From Urechis unicinctus (taxonomy: Eukaryota; Annelida; Polychaeta; Xenopneusta; Urechidae), in the NCBI GenBank assembly GCA_034190875.2, contig CM067354.1, forward strand, positions 75,915,400 through 75,979,399: a DNA stretch of 64,000 bases. Direction: 5' to 3'. Below are positions 42,401-55,448 of this stretch, piece after piece (the stretch's first letter is position 1; every line of letters starts with the position of its first letter). The position numbers and the translations under genes are program-made. The notes below the pieces were generated by a model. That model was not told where the DNA came from, did not search any database, and worked only from the letters and a program-made list of their open reading frames with translations.

Positions 42401-45400
42401 CCCAGCTCATAAGGAGCGATGCGATGATTAAGCTTCCAAACATGTCCTTCATGATGGGAATGCAAATTATAGCTTCGGTCATTTTGCACTATAGTGCACT
42501 ACCTAAAACTACCGTGCTTCAGGGACACATGGTGAAAATAGAATAATATAACTTACAAAAAAGAGGTAAAAATGGCCATGCGGCCTGTGTGCAATCGCGA
42601 TTGAGTTGGCAAACTGATTGGCGTGAAACAGTCGTATGTTGATTCAAATACCTCGCTTACTGGTTAGTGTAAGCTAAAAAAATGAAATAATTCAATCTCT
42701 CAATTGCTGTGGTGGGTCACCAGTAAATACACACATAAAGCCTAAAATGCTTTATGTATCCCTTTCAAATATTGCTGTTCTTAGAGTGGGTAATTATTTA
42801 TCACTGTTTTGTTCGTTACCCTAGTGTCATAATATAATTTTATACATCTCTAGGCACATCCAAAGTGTAGATTAATGTTGATGTCATAAAGGGGATATTT
42901 TTGTTACATTCAAGCAAAATGCCATGTAAGCAAATTAATCTGTGATTATGGGTCGCAACATATTTCAGTACGGGGTAAATTTCCCTTTCATGCTATCAAC
43001 TAAAATATGAAATAGAATAATTCAAAATTATTGTTCATACTCGGATGTTACTGGTGAAAAATTTGGTGTATGCGTAAGAAATTTAGAGCATGTTAACTAA
43101 ATCCGTGTGACTATCATAGGAATAAGACAACAGGAGAAATTGAATAGTTGCGTCCTCACTTTCATAAATTTCGGTGTTGAATAAATTGTTGGCTTGATAT
43201 GAGGAACTCTCGACGTTTCGATTGATGTTGAATACTGCAAGCGATTTCGAATGCGATGACACATATAAAATATATGTTACTTTAGTTCGCGCAGCAAGGA
43301 TGACTTATATCGCCAACAACAATGGCATGCATGTAAATTGCACAATCAATCACAAGGAAATTAGCAATAATACAAATGACGCGAATAATTACAACAACAC
43401 TAAAATTCCTATCTTCCATTTTTGCTGCATAGAAAATTTAAGTATTTTACTTTTGCGCTCAAGTAATGCATAAAGCCAGTGATCAGACAGAAAGTCAAAC
43501 ATACTCAAATAGGCAGAACGTATTATGAATGAAGATTTACTGCGAGATGGGTGTCCTCAGGGTCCGATTTGGCGTGGAAAAGCTTCTTCAGGTGGACATA
43601 TTTAAGCAAGGAACTTAATGTAACCTATGGTTTAAAAATACTGTTAGAATAACTGACCGTTTCTATCTATCCGAGAGCCTTTTGAGTCAGCACAAAATAT
43701 CCTTCCGTCGCGGTATACCGGCGAATAAACGACGACTTCACCCATAACAGGCGCGCCACAGATAGCTACAATATGCAGAGGACGTATAAGTTAACCTTAA
43801 CCTGTTAACATTGTCTCGGTAAGAGATGATTCGGTCCGATAAATTCATGCGGCGAATCTCTCTGTTAGGTTGCAAGTACATGTTCTTGCAGCATGTCGTG
43901 ATGTGAAGCTGTCTGCTGTCAGCCCGCAATGGCGAGCCTCTTTGTTTAGTAATATCAATCAAGTTCTTGTAGCAAAAGCATCTAGAAGATTAATTCATCC
44001 ATCACGTGTCTCATTGCTTTATAAAGATGTACAAAGACTGTCACCAGATACCGCATTGTGATGTTCTGACCAAGAGATCGGATTGTCCATAGACAATATG
44101 CCTGTTTTAAACACAGATAGTTTTTAAGTGAGCTGGCGCATGTGCCGAAAGGTAAAACAAATTCAATATTACCAAAACCACAATTGTCGACTTTCTCGGA
44201 CAGTCAGAAAGAAAAACACATTTGCCGTTCATGATTGTGCAGAGAGAATTCAAGTGTTGATGTCGTCGTTAGATTGTATATACCATTTCACCTTGGACGT
44301 TTCTCAGGAAGACTTCCGCAAGTGGTACCAACATATTTGTTTCCCAAAACCAGCTACCAAAACCTTTGTTAATTAAATTGTACAGTTGGAAAATTTAATG
44401 TTGAACACTTTACAAATATATTGACGCCCTGCAGTGATCATTACAAATACACCAGGGAAAACGTGGCATAACCAACTAAGATGGATTGCATGATAACGGT
44501 TGCTTTTAAATTGCATTATCCTAGATGGTCATTAAGACAACAACTTTTTTCTTAATTAGAAACCGGCCGGCAGGTTACACATAATCTGTTCCATCACCGA
44601 ATACCAATAAGACATAAACCATGTGAGTACGAAATAAAAATAATTGTCTATCAAGGTTTTAGTTCAGCTCAATATCAATACGGACGAGTCACTATCCTCG
44701 GTCATCAGAATTGAAATGAATTCATGCATGTTAAAAACAATTTGACGCAAAACTTTTTTTGTACATGATTGCCTGGATTTGATATGATTATATGCTCAGC
44801 CTTTTTTCAACCTGCATTGCGGCTAAAAGCTTTAATATGTCTCGCAATTTATGGCGAAAAAGTCATCTGCACGGAATGTAATAAGCCAAGTGATTTTCTG
44901 CATCACTTCACAATGACCAAGGGAGGGATCTGATGATGTCTGTTATCTGAAGGTTTGCGTTATGTGATCAATGAGCAATTCATTCCAATGCTGACCTGAT
45001 TGCAGAAATAAAGCCTGTCGGATGTGCTTCTTGTGCAATGTGGAGATTTAATTGTGATTTTGCGTTCAATCAGGAGACGTGTCAATAAAATATATTTCAT
45101 GTTTTTGGACGATCATGATGCGCTGTTCCGCAATAAACGGCCAACGAGAAACTGATATCTTATGATTGTATAATTCAAAGTCACATAAGTCAAGATGCAG
45201 TCCTGTGAGTTGGATTTATCAACGAATAAGACTTTCAGGGGACACGGGTTATTTGGATTCATGTATTCTGAAAGTCATTTACCTCGCAATGACCATTATT
45301 AATTCGTTCGAAAAAAATATCCTGGGCAAATTGTGAATCGTTTGGGTGTTAGGGAGTACTGCAATCATAATTCCAATCCGCTACTGTCTTTGACGTTTCT

Positions 45401-48196
45401 GCTTGACCACGATTACGAGGCCTCGTAGATATAAGCCAAAGTCATTTGAATCGCAGTCCCCAGGCAGTGATAACTAAGCCTCAACAAGGACTTTTTTGCA
45501 CGTTCACTGCGCCTACCTGCCATATTGCCAGTGGACATACTCTGATGCTATATCAGACGAAATGCAGATCCTAGGCAATAGATCAATTATGAATTTGGGA
45601 CAATAAACTCGATTGTGGCTGTCTGCAGACTGGTTCAAGGACAGTTCCGCCGCATGTAGATTGTGTGAGTCCCCCAGGGGGAATACAATTTTTTCCAAGC
45701 GTAAAACGGCTTCCGTTCAAAACTGGAGGTGTGTATTTTGATGGCATTCACAGTATAATGGCCAATCACTAATTACCCTTTTGACAGGCAAACCAATACT
45801 TTAACTTCAGTATAATGTGTTTATCGTGTAAGCCGATCAACCAGTGTATACAGTGTTTTAACTCAGGGAGATAATATGTCCCTGACGACATAGATGCCAT
45901 ACACCGCAACAGGACCAGTAAAGCCATGCAAGGCAACGAAGTGATTCTGCGACATTGGGTGATAAATCGACTACTGCCAACGGCAATGTAAATCATGTAA
46001 GAAAGCAGCATATTTGGTGAAAGTAGTTCCAATGATTGCACCGACTCGCGTCGACTGGAAGGACCATACCTGACCGAGCTAACACGCTTTTGTATTGCAT
46101 CTTGCTGTGGTCGATCGTTACAAGAATTTGATTCTGCTATTCTAAATCACATGCGTCATGGTATCATCCAGCTGTCAAATATGATAAATCATTTGGCTGA
46201 GAACAAATTCCAAAATATTATCCTGACAGTTTGCTCTGTCTTAACATTCTAACGATGCATTTTGATATGCATTGTTTACTAGCTCAAATTACTGAGTATG
46301 GCTTTTATATGAAAACCATTCTCACAAATGCAAATTAGCTGAATTGTCAGGGACTTGATAAAATAGCGCAATACGCGAGTAATAATATGCGGGGTTGTGA
46401 GTGTCAATTGTTGTCGTGCAATATGTTGCAAAAAGTGAATGCAATTTTCTCTGTGATTTATAACTATTGAAGTTGATAAATTTGCATTGACAATCCAAAG
46501 GAAGTGTATCACACAAACGTCTGTACTGGCTAGATTGCAGGGCCATGTGACGAACCTAACAACAGTTTTACCATGAGCATTCTTCAAACTGGACTACTGT
46601 TAGCCGACTATAGAAAAATAATTAATCTATTTTCGAACAGGATCAATCTATTTAATGGTTTGGATTATTATATGATTGTATTCTTCCGATAGAAGTGTTT
46701 GGAATAGTGGTATCTAGATTTCTTTAGGCAGTGAATCAGCATAACTCCTAGGCGTAAAATACCCACAATTAACTACTATATGTAGAGCAGATGGTATACT
46801 TTCGACGCAACTTTTCAATCTTTATCAAACCGGTGCCTTATACATCACGTACAAATTATGACACTTACATATTGCGACTACGATGACGAATCATAAGTAT
46901 ACCAGATATTATAATGTGAGTTGTATATGGTAAATTATGGGATACTTTAACTTTTATACAGGGCAATTGTTCTATCAAGTGAACGGCGATCATGGTTGTC
47001 GTATGGTTTCATATTTGGTCATAGTTGGTTGCTATACAAAGTTTAAGGTTAAAGTATATTCATAATTACAATCGAACCAAATATAAATCCTCTAACTAAT
47101 TAATTTGACCTCAAAGCAACGACATACTTGCAAAATAGATGTACCTATGGATGGAAGAAAGCAAATGGATTTATCCCAGGGTTTGTGTTTGTGTTCTTCG
47201 TTCCGCAAGTATTCCAGTAAGTGACTTTGTTTTTAGTTGATTTGTTATTGCATGTGGAACGTTTCAACTGACAGATGAACGGATTTGGGGGATTTCTTTC
47301 TAATAATTATGTGTTATTGATCTGCTTCATTGTTCGGTTATGCTAAGCATATGGTGAATGACAAGTGGGGCCCAGCTGAATTCACAATGTTCTATTCGCA
47401 CCAACCTTAGTGGCCTAGTGCTCTGGTGTAGAATATATCATGGATGAATTGATTGGCCATAATACTTTGTATTTACATCTCACCAATCGTACGGCCATCA
47501 GAGGCTCGATGGCAGATACCCTTCCTTATGCGGACCTATTCAAACTATGCCCGTGTTAATTTTCGCCGATTGTAGTAATTTGATCGTATAGGTTCATTTT
47601 GTAACGCTGCATAACCAGTAAATAGAACTAAATCTGCAGCTGGCTGACAACCTTATCAGGTTTACCCCGTGGTAATTACACAGAGTGTTAAACAGGATCG
47701 TGTTTATTTTATGACTTTATAGGACGTTAATGGATAAAGGTTCCTAAGTATTCTTTATTAACCAAACATGATACATTTATTCGTGTACAGTGTTTGCATG
47801 CATTATTAACATACTTGATTTTGTCACAGGTGACTTCATGGTATATACGTGGTTTATTGTTTATTGTGTTTGCCGCAGGTAATGAGGCAACAGCAGATGT
47901 TACCCTGATCTCAATGCGGTATCGCCATGCGGCCTTCTTGAGGCAAACATGCAGTTAATAGTTTTATTAACTGTTTCCATTCTCTCTTCATCACCGTTAG
48001 TTGGCTGTCCATAAAACACATTTCCTGAAGCGTTTGTAAAGCACATGTTTTAACTGTAGAACAAGACCGTTATTTAGGGCCTGCCGTCTACATTGGGCAC
48101 CTGCACAACGTGTAGAAACTCCCTATCTAATTAGGTATGATACGTTTGATATAGTGGAAAATGTGCTTCAGTAAGCAAATGTATCCTTTGATTCAT
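39464..48196 (+). repeat. Array unit U3, left part (modules b-end to f)
   Basis: Begins inside the unit at the equivalent of U2 24330 (TATAATATTGTAAGTTG) and carries on through c, d, e and f. Internal losses: about 40100-40230, where the equivalent of U2 25010 jumps toward 26540, and about 42508, where 28560 jumps to 29930 (ACCGTGCTTCAGGGACACATGG). Divergence from U2 is plainly higher than between U1 and U2. No genes recognised; frames such as 41948-42265 and 46279-46587 have no motifs. Confidence 0.85.
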
Positions 48197-48479
48197 ATTA
48201 TTTTTATTATTATTTCTTTATTATTTCTTTATTTCAGACACAACAACAAAGTATAACTTTATATGCGGTCAATAGCGAATAGAAATCTAAACTTATATTT
48301 ACACATAGATACAAACATACATAGAAAGAAAAAAAAGATGGCCTAGCATGAATTATTAGGTCACATGATTAAAGTGAACATAGAGTAATCTCATCCAGTG
48401 AGTTTGTATTCTTGATTTCCATTTGATATCAGATCTAAGAACTGATTGAAAAATTGTGCTGGGTGATATATCAGCCCAT
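48197..48479 (-). other. LINE 3' end and simple-repeat tail
   Basis: Follows the last ORF2 homology. The terminal 40 bp on the plus strand (48197-48236) are ATTATTT-type repeats, reading on the minus strand as an A-rich tail. Confidence 0.7.
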
Positions 48480-50898
48480 AAAACTGAAAATGAGATTTCT
48501 AATTATAGCATGAGAGCTACGAACATTATTATAGGCAAACATTCCACTAGCACTACAGTGGCAAGGCAGTCTCAGCAACATCCTAAATGCATTATTATAA
48601 GCAGTATGTAATTTAGTGATAGCAGATTTTCTGTAGTTCCACCAGAGCTAAAAAAGAAATATAAAAAGAAGAACAATAAGAGTGAAACATAACAATTTTT
48701 ACATTGTTTGAGCACATATGAAACTAACGCGCAAGCAAATTTCCTTGTGCATACAATTGACGGCACTGCCTATAAATGTCTTTGTCATCACGGAGATCAT
48801 TACATATAAAATGACCCAAATACTTAACACTATCTACTTCAGCTATTATATCACCATTGATTGAGAAATTCGGAAATACCACTTTTTTATTGAAAGAGTT
48901 GCGGCATATCAACACAGCACTCTTCTTGGAGTTTTATTTTATATCATGTTTGATACAATATAATTCACAGGATTTTAATAACTGCATTAGACCATTAGCT
49001 GATGGGCTAAATACAACCAGGTCATCTGCATACATCAGATGGTTTACAATTTGATCACCAGCAATACAACCCGTGGAACAGTTACTTAGATCATAACTCA
49101 GGTCATCCATGTAGACATTAAACAAATAAGGGGAGAGAATCCCTCCTTGCCGAACACCATTTGATACAGTAAATTTTGCTGATAGTGTTCCACCCCATCT
49201 TACATACATAGTTTGATTAGAGTACCAAAACATTAAAAGCCTAACTATATATACAGGAGCACCACGTTTTAACAGTTTTGAAAAAAGGACGGAGTGTTTG
49301 ACTCTGTCAAATGCTTTAGATGCATCAAGAAAGCACATAAACATACAACCGTTCAACTTTCTATAGTTATCAATCAACTCTTTGAGTACATAGATACACA
49401 TATCAGTACCAAGCTTGCGTTTAAAACCGAACTGATTACACTTAGTAGCGAGGGAATCAGATAATATATTAAGAAGTATTCTCTCTACAACTTTAGACAG
49501 GATACTTGCCACGGCAATGGGTCTATAATTATCCATACCATTGATGTTACCAGCTTTGTTTTTAATTATAGGTACAACTGATATCATAGAGTCAGGTAAG
49601 TGACCATGGACAAAAAGGCCAGTCAAACACATTGCCAGGAGCGGCAATATTCTGCTGCTGCATTCTTTTAAGTGTTCCGCACACACTCCGTCCAGTCCAC
49701 AAGACTTATTTGACTCTAATTTTTAATAGCATCCTGAATATCCGTCACAGCAACAGGGATGTCATTTGACAATTCAGTTTCACATTTCAGTGACCTCAAA
49801 TCGTCATGAACACAGTTAAAGAGATCAATAAAATGCTCTCTCCACTTAGCTGCAATGTCCTCCTTACAAGTTACCCCAGCAATAGTATTAGGAAGTGGTG
49901 TTTTAGCATGGTTCATGATCCGAATTTCATTCCAGAAGTCGACCGACTTATTCTGAGAAAGTTTCTTAGCAAGAGAGTCACTGCGCATAGTATTTTCATG
50001 CTGTTTGATAAACCTTAAGGCATATTTAAACTTATATTTTGCTTGCACCATATGAGCAAACAAGTGCCCTTGCCTTGGCTTGCCAGCTTTCCTCCACTTA
50101 ATGTAAAGTTCCCTAGCACATTTATAGTGATCTTCAACATAGTCAGTCCATCCAGGTCTACAATTCAAGTTTTTAACCTTTTTAAAAGAACCAATAGACT
50201 GAGAGCTTGCATCCATAAATGCCTCAGTTAAACAATTATAAAACTTGTTCAGTTTAGCAACATGCGTCTTGTCTTGACAATTGACATCCTTACAACAAAT
50301 AACATCAGTTGGTACATCAATATTTTTCAACAGATTATCAGAATGTAACAAATATTGTTCAACATCACATTTTCTCAGCTTACTCCAATTTACTCTAGGT
50401 GTTATATCATTATCAAAGTCTTCAAGTATAGGAATACAGTTAATATCAATATCTGCACAAACAGGAATATGATCTCCCATACTGGTAGAGTATAGAATAT
50501 CCATATTATGTATAACATCATTACCATCATGTGTGGACACACAGTGGTCTATCCAAGAGGTTGTGTGCCAACTATCACTCACAAAAGTGTAAGAGTCACT
50601 GGGGAGTTTTTGTTGAGTAGATAATACAAGTCCATTGTCACTAAAGAACTCAAGCATAAGGTTTCCAAATTGATGTGATCCCTTGTTTATGTCAGCATTC
50701 CAATCACCAGATATAGATATATATAGATCGTACCAGCAAACTCTTTATGTAGGTTGTTGAGCTTATGGAGGTTTTGAAGACTGCTCCAGGTTTCTTGTAG
50801 GCAAACTATATCAATGTTAGTATCATTCAATAGATGTGCCAGAGTAGGCCTCTCATAGAGTTTGGGAGTCCCCGGCAGTTGTAGCTGACCACTTTCAT
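48480..50898 (-). pseudogene. LINE ORF2: endonuclease and reverse transcriptase, broken
   Basis: Starts at the ATG complementary to 50896-50898 and opens with MKVVSYNCRGLPN, the first strand of an APE-type endonuclease. A frameshift follows, then QETW (50786-50797, catalytic Glu). Most of the central endonuclease is deleted at a TATA-rich join (50709-50733), then GDWNAD (50691-50708), SWIDH (50544-50558) and GDHIPV (50460-50477). A frameshift near 49715 leads into the polymerase: FLDASKAFDRV (about 49332), GVRQGGILSPYLFNVYMDDL (49099-49158) and YADD (49021-49032). A stop after HDIK (48934-48936) and further shifts precede the C-terminal LWWNYRKS and KLHTAYNNAFRMLLRLP blocks (about 48500-48640). 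The protein would nick target DNA and copy element RNA in the nucleus; this copy cannot. Confidence 0.88.
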
Positions 50899-52136
50899 GA
50901 TTGGTTAGAGGTGTTGTTATTAACTGGTATCACTTGGCCAGCACTCTTGTTGTCAACACATGTGTGATTGTTAGCATTCTGAACTCTACTGTGTACACTG
51001 AGGTTCGAAGGAGCAGAGCTTTGTGGGTTTGGTTTCCTTTCCCTCCACCATCTGACATATACTTCTGGCCATATCCCACTGTCTTGAAATTTCTTTGGCT
51101 CAGGGCATTTACAGATAATATCAAATGACGAGTGCCAACAAGTGGTCTTCAATATTTCTACGGAAGACTCTACTTGTAGGGTCTTGTCCAGATAGTTTTT
51201 AAGATCAATTTCAGTAAGGCCAGGGTCTAACCTTGAAGCAAACACATTTGCTGTTCTATCTGCCTTTTTAGTTGCACCACTTATGCTAATATTGGTAGCC
51301 TTGCCAATAACAGCGCCTCTGTATTGCTGGATGGTCATTCTAGGCATCTTTGGGTTCACAGAATTGTTGTGTTTCTATACAATTTTGTTGCCCCTTTTTG
51401 TCACTTCAGCAAAGGTAGGTTCCAGTTTCTTGTTATTGCCAGACATGGATTTAACTTTATAATTCTGTGAACCATCTTGCACAGAGGAGTCATTGGATGT
51501 GGTTATGTCTGCAGACTTGACAGCTGGTACATTCATTGTGGTGTCCTTATCCTTAGGTACTGTTCTAGGTTGATCTGTTCTCACCTCTTTGTCAACAAGT
51601 GACACAAGGGACATCTTCACATAATGGCAGATGGCAGCTTGGGTTGTCAGCGCTTCAGTCAAAGTCTGCACAGTAGCCCTTAGCATATCCACCTCACTCT
51701 TTTTTGACTCTATCTTGGCAAGGAGAGTACATAAATCAAGGTTGTCAAAGGTTAACGGCGGTAGGCTGGTAAGATTGGTTGCACCAAACGTGTACTTCAG
51801 ATCATTGCTGTTTTTGTGGATAGTACTTACAATGTCCTCCATACCCGTCTTTTTTTTCTTGTCGTCCTTCCTCTTTCTGTATTTTTGAAGAGGATCATCA
51901 CTATTTGCGCAAAGTTCATGCAAAAGATAGCTTGCTGAGTCAATGGTTTCCTCGTCGTAAAATTGCGCACATAGCTGTATGATACTGTCAGGAGGCATAT
52001 AGTTCAGTTTCTGAACCACAAATGCTAACAGTTCATTCCTCACCGGTGGCACATCGCCGTTAACGCTGACGGAGCAGCAATGAAGGCATTTGTTTATATC
52101 CGTGTGCGCACGCGCAGAGATTCCTACTGCAGTCAT
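50895..52136 (-). pseudogene. LINE ORF1 protein, one in-frame stop
   Basis: A 413-codon frame in one reading frame throughout, broken only by a TAG at the complement of 51375-51377. The N-terminal part has a basic patch (KYRKRKDDKKKK, about residues 85-96), then LPPLTFDNLDL and a heptad-like leucine stretch at about 133-163 that probably forms a coiled coil. After the stop comes a conserved-looking C-terminal domain: VFASRLDPGLTEIDLKNYL through WPEVYVRWWRERK. That arrangement fits ORF1 proteins of invertebrate CR1/L2-type LINEs, which bind element RNA. A single stop in an otherwise open frame means recent inactivation, or readthrough. Its TGA stop overlaps the ORF2 ATG by two bases (ATGA). 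Confidence 0.85.
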
Positions 52137-52580
<444 letters not shown>

Positions 52581-52584
<4 letters not shown>

Positions 52585-53698
52585 ATTTGCGTACATTTAT
52601 CAGAAAGGTTGAATATGAATGCCTCGTTGGATCCCTCCCAAAGTCAGTCTTTAGTTGCTGCTCTCACAGAGGGCAAATGTTCACTAATTGTTTTGACCAT
52701 TACCCTCGTGCTGTTGTATATTTTGATGTGACTCGCAGCACATCCATTGATGCATTTTTTTTCTCGTAAAGAGGGATATTTCAATAACGTAAAAGCTCTT
52801 GGCCCATCAAAACAGCATGTGAGTGAATAAACATCATGTTTTTACATGGAATATGCATTGAATGTTTATAGTTTACTGGTACGCCAGTGCTTGCGATATG
52901 CAGACATTGTTAAAGTGATGGCCCATGTTATTATGAGGGTATGAGACTATCTGCTTACATTAGCTTCAGTTATGTATAGCAATAAGCATTTAAGAGTTAC
53001 ATCTCTACCTTTATTACCTTCAGCATCGCATCATTCGTCGGTCCGAGGTGAGGATTCTCAACGGTTCTATCGATGTTGAATAATGCTGAATTTTTAGGAA
53101 TGCGAGGATACGCGGAATGTAGATGTTGTTTCGAGACGCCTAACAAAGATGGCGACAACAACAATAGCATGCATGACAACAATGTAAATAACAAAATAAC
53201 GCTCATAATGACGACTACGGATCTTTCATTGTATTAATACATTTTGTAATATCTGTTTTCAGCTTAGAAAGTGCTAATTGTAGTAAGTATCTATGAATTC
53301 GTTAACGCACAATCAGCAATAACTGGCCAATTGAAAAGACAACAATCAAAGTGAAACAATGTCATTAGTATCGGTATGGATCTAAGGCGTTAATCAATTA
53401 TATTTTCATCTCTTATAGGTTTGTAATCACATTATTAAGTGGCAGAGATAATTAGAAAAGCACATTTATATTTCCCTACACCCTAACAATAGCCAATGCG
53501 TATTTCGTTCGTATTGATCTGGCAAATTAACCATCCGCAGCATCTCCACCAGCCCGTCGGCTTTAGACTTATCAGTACCTATTGAAACGATTCTGTAAGC
53601 GAAAACATCGTAGTGGAATTGCATCATAATCTATGGTCAGCTCTTTGACTGCTCAGTAGAAGTTCGGACTGGAAAAGATAAGGCATCGTTTACTTACT
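52581..53698 (+). repeat. Array unit U3, module g
   Basis: Resumes with GTGTATTTGCGTACATTTAT and follows U2 35156-36205 (GGATCCCTCCCAAAGTCAGT, CTCGCAGCACATCCATT, GGTCCGAGGTGAGGATTCTC). It runs to the TTTACTTACTGA stretch, where the minisatellite begins and most of module h is missing. Confidence 0.85.
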
Positions 53699-53915
53699 GA
53701 CGCAATCCCCAATGAGACAATAAGACACAATCCCCAATGAGACAATAAGACACAATCCCCAATGAGACAATAAGACACAATCCCCAATGAGACAATAAGA
53801 CACAATCCCCAACGAGACAATAAGACACAATCCCCAATGAGACAATACGACACCAATGAGACAATACGACACAGTCCCCAATGAGACAATAAGCGACACA
53901 ATCCCCAATGAGACA
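53699..53915. repeat. 25-bp minisatellite
   Basis: About nine tandem units of ACACAATCCCCAATGAGACA plus ATAAG, with one shortened copy (ACACCAATGAGACAATACG) near 53850. It is seen only in U3, exactly where the module h sequence of U2 (after TTTACTTACTGA) stops. Since 25 is not a multiple of three, open minus-strand frames show the repeat in all phases; they are not genes. Confidence 0.95.
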
Positions 53916-54159
53916 GATAATAATCGAGAATGTAACCAGTACATTAATCAGGACCATTTCATTGCCAATGGCGATATTTTGTCAATAACTAACACTTCAG
54001 AGGCAAAATTCGCTAAAGTTCTAAAAGAGCGTTGCAGCGGTTTTCAGAAATATACAGTTGACGTTAAACGAACCGACGTCTAGGAGTGTAGGCAAGATTA
54101 CGCTATGCGTTACACTGGCTCATACTGCATTTTGTCGCAACTTCCACTGCGGCATGACT
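53916..54159. other. Unassigned stretch beside the minisatellite
   Basis: About 240 bp in U3 with no counterpart I could place in U2. It sits between the minisatellite and the start of module i. No coding motif. Confidence 0.45.
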
Positions 54160-55448
54160 AAGCGTAGGCATAGAGTGAAGTCGATGCGATACATATGCAA
54201 CAGAAATCGGATTCTACTGCGGCTGAAAGTATGTCAGAAATGTTGTAAATAAAACTACGTTTATATAAGTTAGACAAACTACGTTGGACGAAAGTTGCCG
54301 TCAATAAAGAAAAGGATACATTCACGGAACGTTCATGGCTTGGTATGCCATATTTCTCTGATTGATTGGTCAATTCGAGGTGCCAACAATGGATTGTATC
54401 TCTCGGAATCCATCATTGTTTCCTGAGTGGTAATCAGTCAGGGCACTGCTGAACATTTCGATTTAAATCCCCTTTGATTACACAACCACAGCTCTCTTAC
54501 TATTGCAACAGCGGCCAATTACTGGTACAATGAGCATCGGTCGTATATGAACGATCATCAGGATTCACCATGTTATGTCATATTATTGGACACTTCCAAA
54601 GCGTCTGATCGAGATGATTTTTTTCAATTGGTTGGTTTATTATAAGAGCGCGGTATATGTGCATGACTACTTAACGCCTACCAAACATGTGTACGCAGCA
54701 AATGGAGCCAAACAAGGGGCTGTATTGTCTGATTTTATTCGGTGTATATATCGACGAACTATTGTCACGCTCTCTAAAAGGGGAATCAGGAGCCATGTTG
54801 GTCACCGTTATGCTGGCGCACTGAGTTATGCTGACGATGTCGCTCTCATACCTCTTTCTTTGAATGCGGCCAAGTCTATGCTTAGAACATGCGAAGAGTT
54901 TGCTGAAGAATATAATCTTATACTCAACGAATCATAAAGCAACTGGTTGCTTTTTAATTGTCAAACGCGCGCAGTGAAACTACAATTGAAAAGTGATAAA
55001 TTAAATGTTGGTGAACATGCTGTCCATCTTGGATCCTATGTAGGAAGAAATTCTGAAATAATTAATATGTATGTTGCATGTGATGATGTCGTGTCGAAAA
55101 GTAATATGAAGATGTCAAGATTTGGCCACTGTTGTGTAAATGTTCGTTATACGCTATTTGATCAATAATGCACAAGTATTTAAGGATCACTGTTATGGAC
55201 GTTTTCATTTAAAAGCTTGTGTTGCGCTTGGCGCAAGCGTATCCGCCATACATAGAAACTGCACCCTAGAACAAAGTCAATATATATTCCTTTTCAGCAG
55301 GAAGGCCACATTTAAAACAACCATTAATGATGCGATTTAAAATCTTTTTTTTGTCAATAGTCTGAATAGTACGAATGATCTTGTATCGGCGGTTAGCGGA
55401 TTAGGGCCTTTAGAAATCAACCGTGTAATTGATTAACTTATTAATTAA
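54160..55448 (+). repeat. Array unit U3, module i
   Basis: Starts near the ACAGAAATCGGATTCTACTG stretch (U2 about 38410) and runs to TTAACTTATTAATTAA, the same end as U1. It contains a reverse transcriptase remnant. Confidence 0.87.
54540..55340 (+). pseudogene. Decayed LINE reverse transcriptase in U3
   Basis: Third copy of the array-borne palm remnant: an LLDTSKASDR block (about 54585), then SYADDVALIPLSLNAAKSML and CEEFAEEYNLILNES in one 120-codon frame (54575-54937). A stop follows the NES triplets, then LFNCQTRAVKLQLKSDKLN (from 54947) and a tail with CVALGAS (about 55225). It keeps YADD but lacks the continuous GVLSP loop frame. Same origin as 21720 and 38885. Confidence 0.8.

Noticed and set aside
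53699..53915. CRISPR-like array
   Set aside because: Repeats are contiguous with no spacers, and the DNA is eukaryotic in character.
53653..53957. Overlapping minus-strand frames with repeated LIGDCVLLSHWG-like peptides
   Set aside because: They are readings of the 25-bp minisatellite, open in all three phases because the unit contains no minus-strand stop.
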